From: Palleniella intestinalis
Lineage (GTDB): Bacteria; Bacteroidota; Bacteroidia; Bacteroidales; Bacteroidaceae
Direction: 5' to 3'
Length of the DNA: 64,000 bases
Assembly (NCBI RefSeq): GCF_013166595.1
Contig: NZ_JABKKG010000005.1
Location: forward strand, 64,083-128,082
Shown: piece after piece, positions 33,915 through 42,490 of the stretch
How the letters are laid out: each line of letters starts with the position of its first letter
Position numbering within the stretch: position 1 is the stretch's first letter
Position numbers and translations under genes: made by a program
Notes under the pieces: model-generated
Database searches by the model: none
Told to the model about the DNA's origin: nothing
The model's input: only the letters and a program-made list of their open reading frames with translations

Positions 33915-36900
33915 CTATCTAAATACTTTGTTGCCAGGGGGCAATGTCCAATTTTGAATAAAGTAATCATATAGATACATTTTCTCCATAACCTTTATTT
34001 CCATTTGGGAGCCCCAAAACAAATACTTCATATCTAAATTGTTTGTTTCATAAAATTGTTTTGTATATCTTCTCCTTCCCTGTATAGTCTCCCCATATTT
34101 CCACACCTCACCTTTATGCAAATAGGTTGTTCCATTTCGCACATCCGGATATACAGTATCTTTAGTCGCAACAAGAGCATAGGTTACGCCTTGCCTTGGC
34201 TTATATGTCCGGCTTCTTATACCCTCTATTTCCTTATCCCTTTTCATTATCAGCTGCGCATTGTCGTACATGAAACCGGCTGCGGCAGCACCATAAGCAG
34301 CAGGTATAAGGACATTGTCAGCAACTCCTAACCCAGTAACATCATCGGCAACCAATGCCATAGAAACCGTGGTGGCATATTGGAACGAACGGAAGTTCCA
34401 TGAAGCATTCTCTATCGCCTCATCGACTGCAGGCGTTGGGTCGGTGGAATAGTTTCGTATACCGCCACCTCCACCGGCGGCAGTGCTCCAATGGAAATCA
34501 TACTTCCAACCTGTCCCTACTCCGGCTCCAAGTCCTGCTCCGGCAACAGTAACACCGGCAGACACATAAGGAGTTGCAACCGTTCCGGCAAGCGCAAATC
34601 CTCCGCTCGCCAATGCACCTCCGGTAAGCCCGCCAACTGCCATGCCAAGGTAAGTAGTAGGAGAACTGTAGTTCCATGCAAAAGGATTCAGCTCACCATG
34701 GTTGGATGCAACACCACCAAGGTAAACTCCTACAATAATACCAAAGATACAAACAAACGACTCTCCATCCTTATCAACATTGTACAATGGATTATTCATC
34801 GCATAAGTGTAGCGGTTGAAATTCTGCGGCATTTCCGGGTTCTGCACATTGGGGTCAGGAGAAAGGAAGCGTCCCAAGGCAGGGTCATAGAGACGAGCAT
34901 TCATGTTTATCAGCCCAAACCAAGGGAGATGTTCATGACCGGTGTACCCTCTGCCAAGGAACAGCTCCGGCTCTTCACCGGGTGCATACACTTTATGATT
35001 AACAGGGCTACGCAAACGTCCCCATGCGTCAAAACTCAATTTTTCTTTGCTGCCATCCGGAGAAATGACAAGCATGACGTTGCCGAGTATGTCACGTCCG
35101 ATTTGGTAGAGAGTGTCAGAAACCCCATCTCTAACAAGCACTACTGGGGCATCATAATAGTCGCCAAGCAGATAAAGCTTCTCCACTGATGAAGAAGGTT
35201 TCTCGTCAAGCTCATAGCAACCACCCAAATAATGACGTGTCAGGATATTCTGTCCATCCTTTGAGACACTCATTTTCACACGGTCATAAGCCGAATTGTA
35301 AGTGAAAGAAGCTGTGACACCATTTTCCTCTATTGTGGACGGACGTTGGAAAGAGGTGTAAGTGATGGTCTGAGTGCATAACGGTACAGCATTGCCTGAC
35401 TGTGCCACACCGGATACAGCATAAGGTTTTTCAGGCAGACCATATTCAAAAGAACCGACATCACTCTTTTCTATTATGTTGCCTTTTTCATCATAAGTAA
35501 CAATGTTGTCGCCAAAGGATATAAGTCTGTTTTGGTCATCATAGCCAAAAGATGTAATTCTTTCCTTGAGCTGATAGAAATCTCCAACCTTATGCCTCAT
35601 CCTATCCTTTCTTTGTGTCATGTTGGAAGTGGCAGGGTCAAACGAATAATTGAAACCCAGACACGATCCGCCTCTCCTAGTCATAGAATATGACTTTGGC
35701 AAACCGTAAGTGGTGTAGTAATATTTATGGATGAAGCCATGCGAATTGATTTCCGTCGGATTTCCAAAATTGTCTTCCTTCAACAACTTATATATACTTG
35801 TAAAGCCATTCAGTCTGACTTGTACCAGATGACCATTCGTATAGGTATAATTTTCTGTTACCAATTCTCCCAAATTGGATGTAAACTTTACAGAGCTGAC
35901 ATTTCCATCCGAGTAAGCAAACTCTTTGCGCAGCCACTTTCCGTCTGCTCCCAAATCAGCATATAAAGTCAATCTTCCATAGTCATCTCTTGCATACGCT
36001 TTGCCTGTACCGTTCGTTGACGCAATCAAAAAAAGCTCATCTCTGTTGTTATAATTATACGATGTCGAGAACTCCGGATTCGTTGTTTTCACCAACCTGT
36101 TGTAGACGTCATACTCATGGGTGATAACCTCTCCATTGGCATTTGTCACTTTCGAGATGTTTCCAGCATCATCGTATTCATACACAGTTGTGCCGGAGCT
36201 TGGGTCAGAGAGAACGGTCTGTCTCCTATACTTATCATACTCGAATGTCGTTGTGACATCACCGGGTGCTGTTATGGAAGTTGGCTGACCGTCTGCATAA
36301 AGATTGTATGTGACAGTGCCACTTGGGTCTGTCACAGAAATCAGATTGCCTTGGGCATCATAATCACGTGTAGTTGCAACATTGTTCTCAACTGTTGTTA
36401 TGCCGGTATCATCATAACTGTATGTGGTTGTCTTGCCTGATGCCTCTGCAAATGACAGAACGCGATTATATTCATCGTATGTATATGTGTTCCAATACGA
36501 TGCGCTACCGTCGACAAATGGCAGTGAGACTTTTTCCAAATTACCATACGAATCATACTGGCGGTCAATACTCCGTAGTTTCCCATCAAACCGCACATCG
36601 GTACTACGCACTTCCCTATCAAGGGCATCATACACGACAGACGTTGTCGGTTTCCCTGTCGCAGAGTGAGTTATGGAATACAGGCCATTGGGGCCAGACG
36701 AATCCCACGCAAAATCTGTCGTTTCAGTTGTTCCGTCCGGATAAGATACACTCTTCTTACGTCCGAAGGAGTCATAAGAGTATGTCGTGACACCATTCCT
36801 ATGGTCTGTGAAACTTGCAAGTCTTCCTAAATTGTCGTATGTATATTCATTCGTGAGTCCCATAGGGCTTGTGACTTTCGTCACACGTCCATGAGAGTCG

Positions 36901-39900
36901 TATTCATACGATGTTTTTTGCCTGTCAGCAGAGGCATATAGCTTTATTGTCTCAGAGGTAGGATTTCCATACTTATCATAAAGATAAGCGTGTTCCTTTA
37001 CTGCATTCCCATCTTTGTAATAAACCTTTACGTTTGGCAAACGGTACAAAAAGGCAGGAATATACAATCGTTCTGTGTAGGAAGAGCCATTGCGGGTGAC
37101 TGTGGAAGTCTGATCTACCAAGAATCCCAGATTGTAGCCATTCCCCACCACATTGTCATTGGCATATTTATTGACTTTTCTGATTTGGATGCCATCGGAA
37201 TACGAGATGTTTTCTTCTGTAGGATAGCCATAGGCATCATACACATAGGCCATTGTTGCAGAAGTCCCTTTCAGCAGGTCTTTTGCAACTTGTTCTGTCA
37301 TACGGACTTTTGCAATTTTGTTTGGTTGTACACTTACAGAATAAGTGTATGAATTATCAGAAACAGGTGATACCTCTCTTTTCAGCAAGCTGAACCGGTA
37401 AGGCTCATAAGTACGGACAGTGCTTTGCCCTCTCTTGTTATATGTTGTCACCTGTTCAAATCCGCGGAATCCAAGTCCCTGACGGTGAATGACAGCATTA
37501 TTATAAGAAAAATAGTTTTTGTCAATCTGTAAACCGTTCATATAAATTGCAGCGGACGAAATCACGGTCAACGGCTCATTAATGTTCACATAAGGGAATA
37601 CAGCACCATATCCTTTTGTGTATAAAGGATAAGGTCTGAGTTCTTCTTCACCTGATTCACTCTCATTAATCTGAGCGTAGTTGTTCTTCTCTATGACTCC
37701 CAAACTGTTAACCATGCCTGTAACCATAGACTCTTGGCTGTCATTCCTTGAAAAAGAATATTTGGTGACGATTCCTTTTTCAAGGCGTACCATCTGCGTG
37801 AAGCTGTTATGGCTGTTGATGTTTGTCGGTATGAAGATAGAGTTTGCCGATGGGCAGTCATAGTGCAATGTATACAAACCCACATTATTATTTTTGGCCA
37901 AATATGTGGAGAATCCATTTTTATGATATTTAATCATGTCTGTTACTCCATCACCGTTTACATCCTGTATGATGAAACCGGTATTCTCCACGTTTTCATT
38001 TTTAGTCCCTATAAAAGTGGAGCTTTCAAACTGACCGTTCCCTTTAGAGTTATATACAGTCCACAAGAATTTATCCGAACCATAATCTGTTGCATACATT
38101 CTAGGAGAAACCAATATGTCCATCAGCCCATCTCCATTAAACTCTCCAAGCAATACGTCACGCTCCGCACAAGCGGATTTTTTCAACCCTGTATAGGTTG
38201 CAACCTTGCGTGGAGTACATGTGCTGCCGGAAACATCAAAAGTGTATATATTCACTCCACTTTCATCAATATGGCATATATCAGTTTTTCCGTCACCATC
38301 ATAATCCATGACAAACAACTTGTCCGAATTATTGGCAGCTGCCTGCGGGTCACTTTGCTGTGTACCCACGAAATCGACATTATATGGAAGTATATGGCTC
38401 TGGTGCAGGATTTTATCGTTTGCCAAATCAAAGAGATAGCACCTTGAAGGCCTGCCGGCATCTCCAAAAGGCTGATGGATGGACATAGCCAACACCTCCA
38501 TTTTTCCATCACCATTGAAATCTCCTGCATAATAGAATTTCGGTTGGATGCTTTGTCCACCGTCCGCATCGGTATACACGGTAGGGAAAGTGTAGGTTCG
38601 TGTGTAAGCCTTGTACAGACCATACATCACACTCGACCTATAGACATTAAACACAACTTTATCGTTACCATTTTCAACATAATTATTGACCTTGATAACA
38701 TATTCCTCTTGTTTTCCTTCCAAATCAGCACATAGAATATCCACGAAGCCGTTTTCTGTATACAGATTCGGCATGGGAGCTGCCCAATCATCCTTCAGAC
38801 CGGTGTACAGGAAGATTTTCTCATCACCCTTGTACATATTGTCAAACCTGTTTTGAGAATGCCGGAACATTGTGGAATGACGATAATGCTTCCAATATGG
38901 GTTCAGATTCGGAAGAGCGATCAATCCATCTGCCCCACTATCATAGTCAAACTTGCCTTTTACAACCTTTATCATGCTTGGCTTGGATGCTTCATACCAT
39001 TCAATCAGCTGGGTCGTACTTGCTGTATAATCAGAAGCTATGTCGCCTTTTCCATAATAAAACAGTAAAGGGTTATAGGATCTACCAGAAGCAGTATAGT
39101 AATCAATACGTGCCAGCAAAGTTCTATCATTCTTTGTTGAATACTGCAGTATGTAAGTACCTAATACTGCAGAGCCTAACTTACATGTTATGCTCTCCAG
39201 CAGTTCTGGTTCGTAATTTTTCAGACCGCCTGCAAAATGAAGAATGGGGTCAGGGCGTGATTTCTGATACTTAAATACAACAGAAGCCCCATTATAGGAA
39301 ATGTGGGAAATATTGTAATGATTGTCAGAAAAAGAATATGAATAATTTATTACATTGCCTTTCAAATCCTTAAGAGACACAAGCGGATAATATAACTGGT
39401 TCTGAGAATTTGCTGTATAGCCAAAAACGCCCTGAGTTCCATCCGGATTGAAAACCTTGAAATACTTCATTATCGTTCCGGAGAAATAGCCTTGGACTTG
39501 GATATTGCCTTGCTCTGACTCATACGACACATAACTGCTTGTCTGTCCGGTCTTTATCAGACGGATGCCATTAAGCAAAAAAGCATCACCATTATCCATG
39601 GCAATCCCCTGCGGACTCCCATCATGATACATGGTCTGCCCACAGCGGGAAATCATAGAAATTCCGGAGATCGCCCAACCTACGCCCATAATGGAATTGC
39701 CTTGCTGACTATTATACACCAAGGATAAATTTGGATTAAAGCCTTTCATGCCCGGATACACATCTATCGGAACTTCATAAGTTTTTGCTCCTGTGGGTGA
39801 TGTTCCTGAACTTATGTTTATCTTGCCTACCTCCTTGGAGATATCCAAATCTATCGAGTCAGGCACATAAGAAGCTGCCGTTAGCGAAGAAACTGCCCGG

Positions 39901-40157
39901 AGTTCCTTTTCTTTAGTATTGTCAACAGATGCACTGTCTGCTTTCCGTGCTATGACAGGAGGATATAATCCGGCACGGACAGAATCCTCATAATGGTTGT
40001 AATCTTCATCTGTCCACTTGGCAAATTTATCATCCTCATCATAAACATCCATGACATTCTGTACAGGACTTGGGAACACAGTGGCTGCCTTAGCCTCTAC
40101 AAATGACGCATTGAATGCAAAAAATGCACTTACAATCAAGCACAAGAGTCGTTTCAT
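33915..40157 (-). CDS. RHS polymorphic toxin with SpvB, FG-GAP and GIY-YIG-like tip
   Basis: From the ATG at 40157 the protein has about 2,080 residues. In order: signal peptide (MKRLLCLIVSAFFAFNASF); an SpvB domain (YEVPIDVYPGMKGFNPNLSL, GVGWAISGISMISRCG); FG-GAP/VCBS-like repeats (DFNGDGKMEVLA, DYDGDGKTDICH, DVNGDGVTDMIKY); many YD repeats (YDSHGRVTKVTSPMG, YDNLGRLASF); and the RHS core end (LYDPALGRFLSPDPN, NRYTYAMNNPLYN). A Gly/Ala-rich pretoxin follows (about 1790-1980 from this start), then a 100-residue tip. The tip shows YALVATKD, EVWKYGET, RRRYT, QMEIKVMEK and LPPGNKVFR, matching the GIY, YIG, Arg, Glu and Asn motifs of GIY-YIG nucleases. It probably delivers a nuclease into competitors. 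Confidence 0.88.
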   Translation of the reverse strand: MKRLLCLIVSAFFAFNASFVEAKAATVFPSPVQNVMDVYDEDDKFAKWTDEDYNHYEDSVRAGLYPPVIARKADSASVDNTKEKELRAVSSLTAASYVPDSIDLDISKEVGKINISSGTSPTGAKTYEVPIDVYPGMKGFNPNLSLVYNSQQGNSIMGVGWAISGISMISRCGQTMYHDGSPQGIAMDNGDAFLLNGIRLIKTGQTSSYVSYESEQGNIQVQGYFSGTIMKYFKVFNPDGTQGVFGYTANSQNQLYYPLVSLKDLKGNVINYSYSFSDNHYNISHISYNGASVVFKYQKSRPDPILHFAGGLKNYEPELLESITCKLGSAVLGTYILQYSTKNDRTLLARIDYYTASGRSYNPLLFYYGKGDIASDYTASTTQLIEWYEASKPSMIKVVKGKFDYDSGADGLIALPNLNPYWKHYRHSTMFRHSQNRFDNMYKGDEKIFLYTGLKDDWAAPMPNLYTENGFVDILCADLEGKQEEYVIKVNNYVENGNDKVVFNVYRSSVMYGLYKAYTRTYTFPTVYTDADGGQSIQPKFYYAGDFNGDGKMEVLAMSIHQPFGDAGRPSRCYLFDLANDKILHQSHILPYNVDFVGTQQSDPQAAANNSDKLFVMDYDGDGKTDICHIDESGVNIYTFDVSGSTCTPRKVATYTGLKKSACAERDVLLGEFNGDGLMDILVSPRMYATDYGSDKFLWTVYNSKGNGQFESSTFIGTKNENVENTGFIIQDVNGDGVTDMIKYHKNGFSTYLAKNNNVGLYTLHYDCPSANSIFIPTNINSHNSFTQMVRLEKGIVTKYSFSRNDSQESMVTGMVNSLGVIEKNNYAQINESESGEEELRPYPLYTKGYGAVFPYVNINEPLTVISSAAIYMNGLQIDKNYFSYNNAVIHRQGLGFRGFEQVTTYNKRGQSTVRTYEPYRFSLLKREVSPVSDNSYTYSVSVQPNKIAKVRMTEQVAKDLLKGTSATMAYVYDAYGYPTEENISYSDGIQIRKVNKYANDNVVGNGYNLGFLVDQTSTVTRNGSSYTERLYIPAFLYRLPNVKVYYKDGNAVKEHAYLYDKYGNPTSETIKLYASADRQKTSYEYDSHGRVTKVTSPMGLTNEYTYDNLGRLASFTDHRNGVTTYSYDSFGRKKSVSYPDGTTETTDFAWDSSGPNGLYSITHSATGKPTTSVVYDALDREVRSTDVRFDGKLRSIDRQYDSYGNLEKVSLPFVDGSASYWNTYTYDEYNRVLSFAEASGKTTTYSYDDTGITTVENNVATTRDYDAQGNLISVTDPSGTVTYNLYADGQPTSITAPGDVTTTFEYDKYRRQTVLSDPSSGTTVYEYDDAGNISKVTNANGEVITHEYDVYNRLVKTTNPEFSTSYNYNNRDELFLIASTNGTGKAYARDDYGRLTLYADLGADGKWLRKEFAYSDGNVSSVKFTSNLGELVTENYTYTNGHLVQVRLNGFTSIYKLLKEDNFGNPTEINSHGFIHKYYYTTYGLPKSYSMTRRGGSCLGFNYSFDPATSNMTQRKDRMRHKVGDFYQLKERITSFGYDDQNRLISFGDNIVTYDEKGNIIEKSDVGSFEYGLPEKPYAVSGVAQSGNAVPLCTQTITYTSFQRPSTIEENGVTASFTYNSAYDRVKMSVSKDGQNILTRHYLGGCYELDEKPSSSVEKLYLLGDYYDAPVVLVRDGVSDTLYQIGRDILGNVMLVISPDGSKEKLSFDAWGRLRSPVNHKVYAPGEEPELFLGRGYTGHEHLPWFGLINMNARLYDPALGRFLSPDPNVQNPEMPQNFNRYTYAMNNPLYNVDKDGESFVCIFGIIVGVYLGGVASNHGELNPFAWNYSSPTTYLGMAVGGLTGGALASGGFALAGTVATPYVSAGVTVAGAGLGAGVGTGWKYDFHWSTAAGGGGGIRNYSTDPTPAVDEAIENASWNFRSFQYATTVSMALVADDVTGLGVADNVLIPAAYGAAAAGFMYDNAQLIMKRDKEIEGIRSRTYKPRQGVTYALVATKDTVYPDVRNGTTYLHKGEVWKYGETIQGRRRYTKQFYETNNLDMKYLFWGSQMEIKVMEKMYLYDYFIQNWTLPPGNKVFR

Positions 40158-40174
40158 AATGAATAATCTTGAAA

Positions 40175-40591
40175 TCATTTCTTTATAATTTTCCATGTGC
40201 TCTCTTTACCATTTAATGAGATGTGCAGAAGGCAAATGCCATCCGGACAGGAACTTATGTCCAGATTTCCGATAGATGATGTCAAGGAAGTTGAAAGGAT
40301 AAATTGCCCTGACGTCCCAAATATACTCAGATTGCATTTATCGGAACTATCATACCCTATAATTTCAACTTTCAGCAGTCCTTTCGTTGGATTCGGATAA
40401 ATACGGATATTCTTCTCAGAAAGCATTTCAGAGAAGTATGTCGCATTTGATTTCTTTGGCAATGCTTTCGCAGCCATTGTTATCTCCCTTTTTACACGAT
40501 TCCCGGCATTGTCATAACTGAAACTCAGACTCTGAGAGAAAGACGCATAAGGCATTATTGCCAAGAACAATATGGAAAAGAATGTTTTCAT
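40175..40591 (-). CDS. Small exported protein with T9SS sorting tail, upstream of RHS gene
   Basis: From the ATG at 40591 (MKTFFSILFLAIMPYASFSQ, a signal peptide) the protein has 138 residues. Just after the signal is a single YD-like strand, SFSYDNAGNRVKREI, resembling an RHS repeat. The C-terminal part is a T9SS type A sorting domain (IRIYPNPTKGLLKVEI, then ICLLHISLNGKESTWKIIKK). It lies 17 bases before the RHS start and is probably co-transcribed. A role in exporting, anchoring or capping the RHS shell is an inference; the RHS protein itself has no such tail. Confidence 0.75.
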   Translation of the reverse strand: MKTFFSILFLAIMPYASFSQSLSFSYDNAGNRVKREITMAAKALPKKSNATYFSEMLSEKNIRIYPNPTKGLLKVEIIGYDSSDKCNLSIFGTSGQFILSTSLTSSIGNLDISSCPDGICLLHISLNGKESTWKIIKK

Positions 40592-40677
40592 ATATAAGTA
40601 TCCATTTCCGCACAATCTTACTAAAATTGTACATTTGTTGCCAAAATAAGTTCTGTTTTAGTATTAGATTTCAATTG

Positions 40678-40685
40678 CAAAGGTA
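40678..40685 (-). promoter_or_regulatory. -7 box of the RHS operon
   Basis: TACCTTTG on the minus strand matches the TAnnTTTG box and lies 87 bases before the ATG at 40591. No good TTTG was found 19-21 bases upstream, so this is a half-supported promoter. Confidence 0.45.
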
Positions 40686-40757
40686 CAATTATTTTCTGAA
40701 AAGAATGTATAACAGATATATCTTTTTCATTTTCTGCTAAAATAATGCATTCATTTC

Positions 40758-40788
40758 TTTGCACAATGAGATAAAAAGACTATCTTTG
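40758..40788 (+). promoter_or_regulatory. Promoter of the Rpn-like gene
   Basis: TTTG (40758-40761), 19 bases, then TATCTTTG (40781-40788). The spacing and both boxes fit the Bacteroidetes consensus. The start codon follows 40 bases later. Confidence 0.75.
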
Positions 40789-40828
40789 CCATAAAATTCA
40801 TTCTCACACATTTTATTCACAGACACTT

Positions 40829-41746
40829 ATGGTACCATTCTTCGAAGAGGCGCGATACATCGAACCATGTACGAGGTTTGGCATTAAATTACTGTTTAGG
40901 ACAGAATGCAACAAGGAATATCTTTTGGAATTCCTTAATGCCCTGCTGCCTATGGAGCAGAAAATCAATGACATCACCTACCTCAATGCCGCGCAACTTG
41001 GCGACACGGAGTCAGAAAGGAAGTCTGTGTTCGACGTTTACTGCCATTGCGATGACGGAAGCTATGTCATTGTTGAAATGCAGAGGGCTGCACAGGCTTT
41101 CTTCAAGGACAGGTGTGTCTACTACTCTTCGTTCCCCATACGCCAGCAGGGGAAAAAGGGGTTATGGGACTACAGACTTTCCGCAGTCTATACGGTCGGC
41201 ATCCTTGATTTCAAGTTCGATGATGATGAGGAATACTATCATCATGAGGTGCAGTTGATTGACAAGAACTCCGGCGAGGTGTTCTACGACAAACTGACCT
41301 ACGTATTCCTTGAAATGCCCAAGTTCAAGAAAACCATCGGGGAATGCACGACAACAATGGACAAATGGCTGTTCGTGCTGAAGAACATGGCGCGCCTGCT
41401 CGACAGGCCGATTGAGCTTCAGGAACGCATCTTCGAACGCCTTTTCCGCACGGCGGAAATTGCCAAGATGTCACGCCAACAGCTTTACGAGTACGAAGAG
41501 AGCCTGAAGAATTACCGAGACTGGAGGAATGTGCTTGACAATGCACAGTATGAAGGGCATGTCCTTGGACTTGAACAAGGGCTAAAAAAAGGAAGAGCCG
41601 AAGGTATTGAACAAGGAAGATCGGAAGGTGTAAATGCCGAAAAACGTGCGACAGCCATCCGCATGCTCTCACTTGGCATGGATGATGAGACTATCTCTCA
41701 AATATCAGGACTGACAGCACAAGAAATAAAAGCATTGAGAGACTAA
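40829..41746 (+). CDS. Rpn-family PD-(D/E)XK nuclease / transposase-like protein
   Basis: The 305-residue protein matches the Rpn/YhgA-like family of recombination-promoting nucleases. The N-terminal FGIKLLFRTECNKEYLLEFLNALL is followed by the catalytic pattern VFDVYC (Asp69) and YVIVEMQ (Glu83, Gln85). The C-terminus has glycine-spaced charged repeats (LEQGLKKGRAEGIEQG) and a small HTH-like end (DDETISQISGLTAQEI). These proteins cut DNA and stimulate RecA-independent recombination in E. coli; many are relics of selfish elements. It lies beside the RHS cassette array, has its own promoter and terminator, and shows no flanking inverted repeats. Confidence 0.88.
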   Translation: MVPFFEEARYIEPCTRFGIKLLFRTECNKEYLLEFLNALLPMEQKINDITYLNAAQLGDTESERKSVFDVYCHCDDGSYVIVEMQRAAQAFFKDRCVYYSSFPIRQQGKKGLWDYRLSAVYTVGILDFKFDDDEEYYHHEVQLIDKNSGEVFYDKLTYVFLEMPKFKKTIGECTTTMDKWLFVLKNMARLLDRPIELQERIFERLFRTAEIAKMSRQQLYEYEESLKNYRDWRNVLDNAQYEGHVLGLEQGLKKGRAEGIEQGRSEGVNAEKRATAIRMLSLGMDDETISQISGLTAQEIKALRD

Positions 41747-41766
41747 CCTCACTTTGTATGCAAGCC

Positions 41767-41810
41767 AACAATAGCCCGAAGGCTTTTCAAGTAACCTTCG
41801 GGCTATTGTT
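41767..41810 (+). terminator. Terminator of the Rpn-like gene
   Basis: The arms 41767-41782 and 41795-41810 (AACAATAGCCCGAAGG and its complement) pair perfectly over 16 bp with a 12-base loop, 20 bases after the stop. The T tract is short. Confidence 0.8.
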
Positions 41811-42400
41811 ATAAGTTAGTCCACAAAATCAAACGACATTATCACATTTCTACATTGGACACTAAACACAAACAAAATGCTTACCATTGGAAACAAACGC
41901 TCAAAATAGGCATGAGTTTTCCAATGCCCTATTTATCATAATCGGCAGAATGCAGCATGAAATGCCGGTTTTTATGAGTTTGCATTGTGGAAAATGCCGT
42001 TTTTGCCACCTTTTCAATAAGGAAAAGGAGTGAAAACATGCTCTTTTGCAGTGCTATTCCTATCACTTTACACAACAAAACGTAACCTTTTGCATGACAA
42101 AGTGTGACCTGTTGCACCATAATACGACGTACTTTGGTGAGTTTTTCAATTTCCACAGAACAGTATATAACGATAACGCACTGATTAACAAGCAGTTTCG
42201 TAAACCGCAAAATTCATGCGAAATTTCCAAAATTCCGTACGGATTTTATTTTTACGCAAAACATAATGGGGTTTTCAAGCGTGAGTTTTCTTATTCTTTT
42301 CATGTTTTTCTTAGGGAAAAACAAATGGTCACGCTCTATGCAGCATCTATCGCACAATGAGATATGGCGCTTATTTTTCTCGGACAACAATGCTATTAAT
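41811..42400. other. 590-base region without a convincing gene
   Basis: Two short overlapping ORFs on opposite strands (93 and 104 codons) lack any recognisable motif and are judged spurious. The stretch holds a TCCACAAAAT element (41813-41842) with a close copy at 32284-32314. It also holds a GTAACCTTTTGC/GTGACCTGTTGC pair (about 42083-42116) resembling the hairpin cores at 17319-17399. It is A/T-rich and looks like spacer. Confidence 0.5.
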
Positions 42401-42444
42401 ACGGCAACAGCCCGAAGGCATAAGATACTTTCGGGCTATTACCG
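42401..42444 (-). terminator. Terminator of the GH67 gene
   Basis: ACGGCAACAGCCCGAA (42401-42416) can pair with TTCGGGCTATTACCGT (42430-42445 or within one base) with two G-U type mismatches. The loop is about 13 bases. It lies 46 bases beyond the GH67 stop. The core AGCCCGAA is shared with the terminator at 41767-41810. Confidence 0.7.
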
Positions 42445-42490
42445 TCATTCACAACATACTGCAATTCCACGCATTACAGTACAACAACTG

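Noticed and set aside
42046..42360. 104-codon plus-strand ORF in the spacer before GH67
   Set aside because: No motif, no promoter match, and an overlapping opposite-strand ORF of equal quality; treated as spacer.
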